Source of the DNA: a virus
DNA length: 38,663 nt
IMG/VR virus record: IMGVR_UViG_3300009545_000642
Location: 1-38,663 of that record
Reading direction: 5' to 3' (one strand)
In this document: positions 34,401 to 38,663 of the stretch, in pieces
How the letters are laid out: the number at the start of each line of letters is the position of its first letter
Position numbering within the stretch: the first letter of the stretch is position 1
Made by a program: the position numbers and the translations under genes
The notes under the pieces: model-generated
What the model was told of the DNA's origin: nothing
The model's database searches: none
Seen by the model: only the letters and a program-made list of their open reading frames with translations

Positions 34401-35967
34401 TGGTCGTGCGCTGGCTAGCGGTTCCCTTCGCGTCGATACGCTGCAGTTCTAAGCCAGATACGCTGTAATTGGTCGACGTGACGTTGCTATTGAGGTCGGT
34501 AAGCGTCGCTGGCCAGCCATTGGTGTCGTAGCTGATAGATTTCCACGGCATTGTGCAGCCCGTACCGCACGAAGTGGAAATGCCCGCAATCTTGTTTTCG
34601 CCCAGATAGTTCTGGAACGTTAGTGTTGACGATGTCCCTAGGGGTGTTTTGATCGTTGCAGGGATCGCGCCATTGATCGTAGAACCCCCGTAAGTAATGG
34701 TGCTGGCAGCGGCACCACCAGCAAAGCTCGATGAGATAGCGCGACCGGAGGTGTCATATCCGGTGTTTTCATAGCGCACATTCTTTTCATCGATGACGCC
34801 GGTTAAGGCATTCGGGAAATTAGTGTTCGACGTTAGGTTGGCTTCGTTATAGACAAACTGCCGGACGCTATTGTCTGGAAACGTCGCAGTGGAGAGATTG
34901 CCGATCGCATCGTAGGTGTAACCTAGGGAGCCGCCTTCGGGGAGATTGACTGTGTTGATGCGGGCACTGCTGTCGTATACGAAGTTTAGCGACCGTCCAT
35001 GAGGGTCTGTGACGGTAAGGAGCAAACCTGGCTTGGGCGCAGTCGATGCAGGCGTACTGACTGTGCTGTAGGTCAGTGTCGTGGTCTGACCATCACGGTC
35101 AGTGATCGAAAGGAGTTGGCCGCTAGGTGAGTATTGTTCAAACTCATGGCCGTAAGCCATGAAGACGGTGTACCCCGTGGGATGGCCCCCCGCGTCGTCC
35201 TGTTCAACGATGGTATCAATGACCCCAGTGTCTGCCGTCCAGGCACCACTCACCTTCTGAAATTGCTCCCGAGTTCCATCAGGGCGATAGAGCACTAGCC
35301 AGTTACCGCCGCCCGATGCGGTGGATTGGAGTGGTTCCAGAGACCGATCAAACGAATGGCGCCACTGGACGCCAACGTTAGTTTGCTTGATCGCAATGTG
35401 GCTATTGTAAAAGCGCCGGAATGTTAGCCACGCAGAGCCGCTGTAATCGGTGTCTTGCTGAAACTTGTTCCCCGTGGACGTATTGATGGGGTCAAGCTGC
35501 TCAGCGCTGGGGCATGTGTTTACGATGTGCGTCTTAGATTCATGCTTCGGCGACCCATTGCTTCCCCAGCAACCTGCTCCACCCAGGTTCTTGAAATCGT
35601 CATACATGTGCGCGGTAGCTTCGACGTAGAACGAGTTCGAGCCATCCGTGTAACTGACGACGGCGCCAATGCCCTCCAACGTTCCGGAGTTGGCCGAGCG
35701 ATAGTTGATGGTGACGTTGCAGTTCGTAGACGTTGGTGAACACGCCGCAAGCATCCTGCCTTGGAGATATGCGGCGGCCTCACCTTCGCTCTCGAAGGTT
35801 TCGAGGTCACCGAAGTAGTTGATCTTGTATGGGGCGCCGTAATAGGAGCCAGCATGCGCCTCCATCGGGAGCGCTAGTACCGCCATCTGAGCCATGGCGG
35901 TGAATGCCAAGAGTCGTAACGAGGAGCGCCGGAAGCCGCGTCCCGCCAAAGCACCTATCCGTGACAT
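31393..35967 (-). CDS. RHS-repeat polymorphic toxin with GIY-YIG-like nuclease tip
   Basis: 1524 aa. Starts at ATG 35967 (CGGAG upstream); Sec-type signal peptide ending AHA-GSY near residue 40. After a unique N-terminal domain and a DUF6531-like entry (PINTSTGNKFQQDTDYSGSA), dozens of YD/RHS repeats (YxxxGxxxxxxD) build the cage. The core ends with RYYEPSTSRYSQTDPIGLQG and DTLGL (about 1365). The variable tip (1425-1524) reads GGVYRL ... RTGRTNDLARRQAEH ... RGLEQ, a GIY-YIG (Tox-URI-like) pattern with catalytic Arg and metal-ligand Glu. Lower GC than phage genes. Lies between portal and the presumed cos, so it is phage cargo; no T6SS or VgrG gene is near. Confidence 0.85.
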   Translation of the reverse strand: MSRIGALAGRGFRRSSLRLLAFTAMAQMAVLALPMEAHAGSYYGAPYKINYFGDLETFESEGEAAAYLQGRMLAACSPTSTNCNVTINYRSANSGTLEGIGAVVSYTDGSNSFYVEATAHMYDDFKNLGGAGCWGSNGSPKHESKTHIVNTCPSAEQLDPINTSTGNKFQQDTDYSGSAWLTFRRFYNSHIAIKQTNVGVQWRHSFDRSLEPLQSTASGGGNWLVLYRPDGTREQFQKVSGAWTADTGVIDTIVEQDDAGGHPTGYTVFMAYGHEFEQYSPSGQLLSITDRDGQTTTLTYSTVSTPASTAPKPGLLLTVTDPHGRSLNFVYDSSARINTVNLPEGGSLGYTYDAIGNLSTATFPDNSVRQFVYNEANLTSNTNFPNALTGVIDEKNVRYENTGYDTSGRAISSSFAGGAAASTITYGGSTINGAIPATIKTPLGTSSTLTFQNYLGENKIAGISTSCGTGCTMPWKSISYDTNGWPATLTDLNSNVTSTNYSVSGLELQRIDAKGTASQRTTNTTWDAVLRNPLTRSTLDSTGALVAYQSFAYNNRGQVTASCEADPAVSGSTGYVCGSAASAPVGVRQQTYRYCDTTGSNGCTSVGLLLSETDPRGNITNYTYYQSSSAQNCGTPGAACYQTGDIHQIIDALGHALTIASYDGAGRPTRIIDANGNANDLTYTSRGWIDTQTVGGAKTSYGYDKVGSVTSVTDPDGVVTSYGYDDAHRLVKITDALGNYIQYTLDAADNRTAENIYANGSSTPIRTLTRKFNALGQLAQELDAQSRAIIFTYDLNGNLTDAKDRLSIITHTTYDALNRIASVTRNYNGTDTATKNSATSFSYDSLDRILKVTDPNSLVTSYAYDGLGVLKGLTSPDSGASSYVYDAAGNRIQDTDAKAVASQRTYDALNRITATTYPDSASNISYRYDESDSVTGCVGSNPIGRLTSIVETAVSTVYCYDARGNVVQKRQTQGTTVDTVNYTYTPGGRLASINTPDGAMIQYGRDIAGRINAVSARPPGASGTVNLVTSVVYLPFGPIASYTLGNGQTVIRSYDSDYRLSDVTSSAMNLHFARDAMGNITALGNAPGANPATETYHYDPLYRLGSINDATGTVIEAYTYNKTGDRLSKSGNGLATGTYGYQTGTHWLTTIGNSARSFDANGNTTGNSASGDTFGYGYNSRNRLTVVQEANQTVASYTYNALGERVAKAATAPQTVNLRFAYDEGSQLLSEYGTTNRDYVWMGDVPIAAIDALGTTAKVSYVYADGLGTPRVITDDAGSVQWQWPYQGNAFGEKQPTSASGYVFNLRLPGQYYDAESKLAYNINRYYEPSTSRYSQTDPIGLQGGVASYAYVSSQPLGATDTLGLQQAEELDLVDPLERERLIEAFGLRLGPNQANQIPRSEADIRVQEELAGKPCVNPANQNRGGVYRLIDPATGETVRTGRTNDLARRQAEHARDPVLGKYTFDVLARTDVYNEQRGLEQSAYEAYDAPLNYVRPIGLRNPNRSSYLQAADDYLIRAASGQK

Positions 35968-36597
35968 GCTTTTCTCCGAGTTATAAAAAAGGGCCAGCAG
36001 CCGCAGATGGCTTCCGACCCTTCGTTGACTTGAGTTTTTTCCGACGGTTACGCCGTCGCATACAGCGCTCTTGATGCGCATGGTTCCATCCGTGGATTGT
36101 CGCCATTCAAGTAGCGAGCTCTATCGATGATATACGCGTGCAATGTCTCTACGGCTACAGCAGAGGAGGCCAATTTTTCTCGATCTACTGTAGGCGTAGG
36201 ACTACAGCAAGAATTTGCGCGAGTTATGGCGTAGCTCAATGGCTATTTTCAGATAATGGTCGCAAATATTTGCGGGCTCGCCTGTCTATCGCGGACGAGG
36301 TCACGCCGTGATCATGGAGCGCCATGCATCAGCGTGGATGGTTTCGGCTGTACCAGACATATTCGACGGCGATGTGTCGGTCGTGGCACCTCGGGGGTGA
36401 TCAAAAAGTAGCCAGTTCTGCAGCGTTTCAGAGCTGGCGCGCGCGGTCGTCCCCCCTCCTCGCCTGCGCGCTTCGCCCCCCACTTTTAGTGCAGTTGATG
36501 CGATGGTGCCGCGCCTTAGCTTATGGGGCGCTTCGGCCGATTTTAAGGGCGTGCTACGTGATGCAGATTGATGCGCGCCAGGGCTGACCGATGGCCT
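35968..36597. other. intergenic region upstream of the RHS gene
   Basis: About 630 nt without a convincing gene. It should hold the RHS promoter (not resolved), an inverted repeat CTGTAG-N8-CTACAG (36188-36207), a small hairpin GACGG-CGTAA-CCGTC near 36040-36055 and the cos-like sequence at 36446-36464. Open frames of 60-90 codons here have unnatural composition and no ribosome-binding sites. Confidence 0.5.
36446..36464 (-). other. candidate cos packaging site
   Basis: Minus-strand GGCGAGGAGGGGGGACGAC. From memory, the P2/P4 cohesive end is GGCGAGGCGGGGAAAGCAC; 14 of 19 positions agree, including the first seven. The location after Q and the cargo, in a non-coding GC-rich stretch, is where a P2-type genome is expected to have cos. 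If correct, virion DNA ends here and the RHS pair is packaged next to Q. Confidence 0.5.
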
Positions 36598-37197
36598 TCA
36601 CGGGCGATCAAAGGCTAAGCACAGAATCTCGCGGCCGCCATGGGCAACGCGCATTTGCCCGCGGTACTGCGGAGCTTTGGAGCAGGCGAGAAGGTGGCGC
36701 GTCCTGGTCTTGCCAGGCAACGGAAGGCCACGGCGGAATGCTGCGAGCTGCGTATCGGTGAGGTTGATGGCCAGTACCTCCGTGCCGTGGCCGTAGTCCT
36801 TCGCTGCGCCGATGTCGAGGAGGTGGTCAATTACATGCCATAGCTCGCGCACCTCGGCCGAGTTCCCGTTGGGAACCTGCTCGTATATGGCGTGGCGGAC
36901 GGCAGGCGCCACTTTCTGGTGCAGCCAACGAGCTACGTCGTCAGCGAGGCGGTAACCGGCAACGCTCACCACTGACCAAAGCCCGTCGTCGTCTGTCCAC
37001 GGCGTGCCCGCAGTCTCCTGTGTCGAAAGGCGTAAACGCTGCGGGTGAGCCGAGCCCACAAAAGCCACGGCATCCTCGAGCGGCGGTCGGCCCAATAAGG
37101 CGCATAGGTCGGATAAGTCGTACCAGGCCGTCCCATCGATCAGTTGCACCCGGAGCGGGTGCTGGTTGTACGCGAAAGCCAGCCGGCCAACGTCCAT
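36598..37197 (-). CDS. BRO-N/antirepressor-like phage protein
   Basis: 199 aa. The first about 100 residues follow the BRO-N domain pattern: LRVQLIDGTAWYDLSDLCALLG, then WSVVSVAGYRLADDVARWLHQKVAPAVRH (the usual SExGLYxLxxxSxKPxAKxFxxWVxxxVLPxIR region). Such proteins are DNA-binding phage regulators or antirepressors. The C-terminal half (LWHVIDHLLDIGAA; LAFRRGLPLPG-like) is unrecognised. ATG with AGGGG upstream. Leftward promoter must lie in the GTAAC-rich region, hinting that this protein or another phage factor binds there. Confidence 0.65.
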   Translation of the reverse strand: MDVGRLAFAYNQHPLRVQLIDGTAWYDLSDLCALLGRPPLEDAVAFVGSAHPQRLRLSTQETAGTPWTDDDGLWSVVSVAGYRLADDVARWLHQKVAPAVRHAIYEQVPNGNSAEVRELWHVIDHLLDIGAAKDYGHGTEVLAINLTDTQLAAFRRGLPLPGKTRTRHLLACSKAPQYRGQMRVAHGGREILCLAFDRP

Positions 37198-37598
37198 GCA
37201 AACCCCTTTTTAAGGAAAGGCCATAGGCAGAGTGTAACGGTCTGCAGAATGGCCTGAAAACACAGGCTAAGCCATTGAGTTAAGGTCGAAATGAGGTTTG
37301 TAACAAACGCGTAACTAGGCGCAACAAGCGGCGTAACGCCCTGATTTATATAGATGGTATTGTTACTTCGTTCTTTGTAACAATGTTACTGGCTGTCACT
37401 CGGTTGTTACGATTGAAAATTGCTTAATTAATCAAATGAAATCAATAGCCTGTTATGACTCTCTCGGCTCCTGTTACGGACATTACGCTTTTCCGATGGG
37501 GGTGTTCCTTTTGGACTCCATATAAAGAATGGAGGGCATACCCACATTTCCTTGCGCTGTCGCGGTTGGCAAGGCATCCCTTCCTTGCCGACCAGACA
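37198..37598. promoter_or_regulatory. AT-rich regulatory region with nine GTAAC/GTTAC pentamers
   Basis: GTAAC at 37234, 37300, 37311, 37333 and 37377; GTTAC at 37362, 37385, 37406 and 37473. Spacings of 11, 22 and 21 bp among like-oriented copies follow the helical repeat, and ATTGTTAC / GTAACAAT (37359-37384) forms an 8-bp inverted repeat. About 0.5 copies would be expected by chance. A TATATA box lies in the middle (near 37346-37352). It could be a multi-site operator for the BRO-N gene or an iteron-type replication origin. Confidence 0.6.
37568..37589. terminator. hairpin downstream of the 68-aa gene
   Basis: GGCAAGG / CCTTGCC inverted repeat with an 8-nt loop, starting 10 nt beyond the stop of the leftward 68-aa gene. 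No T-run, so a weak terminator candidate only. Confidence 0.35.
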
Positions 37599-37805
37599 TC
37601 ACATCAAGGGTTGCCTAAGCGCTGCCTGCAGCTCCTCCAACTGCCCACGTAGTTGCATGGCCATCATGGTCATGAGCGTGTGGACATGGTCAGGAACGAC
37701 AACCCCGGCTTGAATGCCGGCCGCTAGGCTCGCGCCTAGCGTCTCAATGGCGTCCACGTGTTCCATCGCGCGGTCGAGGGTGACGATGATGCTGCTGTCT
37801 TTCAT
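37599..37805 (-). CDS. small phage protein, 68 aa
   Basis: Starts ATG 37805 with AGGAGT 7 nt upstream. Amphipathic helical protein (MEHVDAIETLGASLAAGIQA; MTMMAMQLRGQLEELQAAL), acidic and Met-rich at the end, probably a small oligomeric helix bundle. Not recognised. The longer open frame upstream has poor composition. Leftward, upstream of the GTAAC region and probably cotranscribed with nothing else. Confidence 0.6.
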   Translation of the reverse strand: MKDSSIIVTLDRAMEHVDAIETLGASLAAGIQAGVVVPDHVHTLMTMMAMQLRGQLEELQAALRQPLM

Positions 37806-38039
37806 GGTGCTACTCCTGCCAACAACGTTCCCCCCGTTCGTCGGTATCGGCAGGAGACGAGCGAAGGCGAGGGGATATCTGGCGATCCGCGAGGAGCTGG
37901 TGCATGTCATCGTAGAGACTGCCAATGCAAATGCACCTGCTATGGCGCTCTTCAATAGCAAACACCACGCTTAAGCCACTCATTATCGAGTTGCGCGGCT
38001 ACGTCACCTGATTGGACATTGGCGACAGGGGAATTACGC

Positions 38040-38663
38040 ATGGCGACGCCTCCCAATGCTCACGGCCAACAGACATTTCTTGTGAGGTCGTGGCAGGCCA
38101 TGATGGCCAAGCTTCATTTCGAGATCGATGAGTTCGACCGGACGCGCTTGATAGATCCCGACAGCACAATCCGAAGCTATCGTGCCCTCAACGTTGCCTG
38201 GACTGCTTGGCATATCCACGACTGGTTTTGGGAATGGGTCTGCGATAACTCGCCTGGCACTGTCATGGCGATCAATGCCCATCTCGCTACAAATTTGGTA
38301 GCGGACGCGAACGCCAAAACTAGGACTAAAAGGGAAGCAATGGCCAATTTTGGCGATGCCGTAGCTTCGAAATATCAGGACATCGCCCGATGTAGGACGA
38401 TTGCGACCGCAGCCAAGCACAGTAAGGCGGAAAGTAGACCTGATCCTACTCTGACTACCCGGGGTGTGTTTATTCTCAGTTTGGAGCCGATGCGAACTCT
38501 TCCGCTCACGGATCCCGTGCAGTATCACGACGTTCGTGTGTTTCACGCGGGTCAAGTGGTCGATGCCGACAGGGTATTCAAGGGCGCGGCAGCAAGTTGG
38601 GGGCAGTTCTTCAAGGCGGTCGGAGTGGGGTATCCGAAAATCGTAAACAACATTGCGACGTGA
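38040..38663 (+). CDS. hypothetical protein at the right end of the prophage
   Basis: 207 aa, not recognised. Starts ATG 38040 with AGGGGAA upstream; a TTG at 38019 is less likely. The first half contains an aromatic/His-rich helix (NVAWTAWHIHDWFWEWV), and the middle has an ARCRTIATAAKHSK segment; the pairing of WHxHxWxWE with a later AxxxKH resembles a recurrent but uncharacterised family of bacterial proteins (impression only). Lower GC than the tail genes and plus orientation, isolated at the presumed attR side, so probably cargo. The 234 nt before it hold no other gene. Confidence 0.6.
   Translation: MATPPNAHGQQTFLVRSWQAMMAKLHFEIDEFDRTRLIDPDSTIRSYRALNVAWTAWHIHDWFWEWVCDNSPGTVMAINAHLATNLVADANAKTRTKREAMANFGDAVASKYQDIARCRTIATAAKHSKAESRPDPTLTTRGVFILSLEPMRTLPLTDPVQYHDVRVFHAGQVVDADRVFKGAAASWGQFFKAVGVGYPKIVNNIAT

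Noticed and set aside
36402-36430. GTTCTG followed by TTTCAGAG near the cos-like site as a third late activator site
   Set aside because: Spacing between half-sites is 8 and not 12 and the second arm is imperfect (CAGAGC).
36324-36587. 87-codon plus-strand open frame over the cos-like site
   Set aside because: No ribosome-binding site, unnatural composition (Arg/Leu/Cys/Trp-rich) and overlap with a probable packaging site.
37455-37652. 65-codon plus-strand open frame right of the GTAAC cluster
   Set aside because: No Shine-Dalgarno, Arg/His/Leu-rich shadow-like sequence, and it overlaps the better-supported 68-aa minus-strand gene.
1-38663. CRISPR array, tRNA or rRNA genes, insertion sequences
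   Set aside because: No regularly spaced repeats, no cloverleaf-like tRNA sequence and no transposase frame were seen on reading; att cores could not be identified because neither host flank is in the window.

Overview
The window holds what looks like a nearly complete P2-like (Peduovirus-type) temperate prophage, read from its integrase (left edge, minus strand) to the last gene before the presumed right attachment end. High GC, the P2-type gene order and the style of the proteins suggest a gammaproteobacterial (Xanthomonadales/Rhodanobacteraceae-like) or betaproteobacterial host. This host call is an inference; no host gene or rRNA is present. Neither att core can be seen, because the window starts on the integrase stop codon and ends on a gene stop codon.

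Layout. 1-7.4 kb (minus): early operon transcribed leftward from a promoter at about 7.43-7.45 kb: an RHH-like small protein, an Ogr/Delta-type late activator, small unknowns, a TOPRIM/helicase primase, a small membrane protein, RdgC, two small unknowns, an excisionase-sized protein and finally the integrase. 7.5-7.9 kb (plus): a short CI-type repressor with no peptidase domain, facing the early operon across two 19-bp operator palindromes. 7.9-19.2 kb (minus): tail genes D-U-T-E'/E-FII-FI-G-H-I-J-W-V, with the classical T6G -1 frameshift in E. 19.2-22.0 kb: a lower-GC cargo island at the place where P2 carries orf30 (between V and S). It holds a broken VOC/glyoxalase start, an AbiJ_NTD4/Abi_C-like abortive-infection protein, a small antisense ORF, a SIR2-like putative NADase and a short frame-offset ORF. 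22.0-28.0 kb (minus): S, R, Rz/Rz1-like spanins, GH108 endolysin, two holin-like proteins, X, L, M, N, O. 28.1-30.9 kb (plus): terminase P and portal Q, closed by a strong hairpin.

30.9-36.0 kb (minus): a second cargo island, an exported RHS-repeat polymorphic toxin ending in a GIY-YIG-like nuclease domain, with an Imm26-like immunity gene. At about 36.45 kb a G-rich 19-mer resembles the P2 cos site, which places the RHS pair inside the phage genome, between portal and cos. 36.6-38.7 kb: a BRO-N/antirepressor-like gene with an unusual cluster of nine GTAAC/GTTAC pentamers upstream, a 68-aa small gene and an unrecognised 207-aa protein.

How it fits together: the repressor likely silences the early promoter by occupying the operator that lies between its -35 and -10. 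When released, the early operon makes the replication proteins and the Ogr-like activator. That activator probably acts at two perfect GTTCTG-N12-CAGAAC sites, one in the O/P divergent gap and one in front of V, to switch on capsid, lysis and tail genes. The lysogen also gains two conversion modules: a putative anti-phage pair (AbiJ-like plus SIR2-like) and an RHS toxin/immunity pair. The best candidates for something undescribed are the AbiJ/small-ORF/SIR2 locus and the GTAAC cluster.
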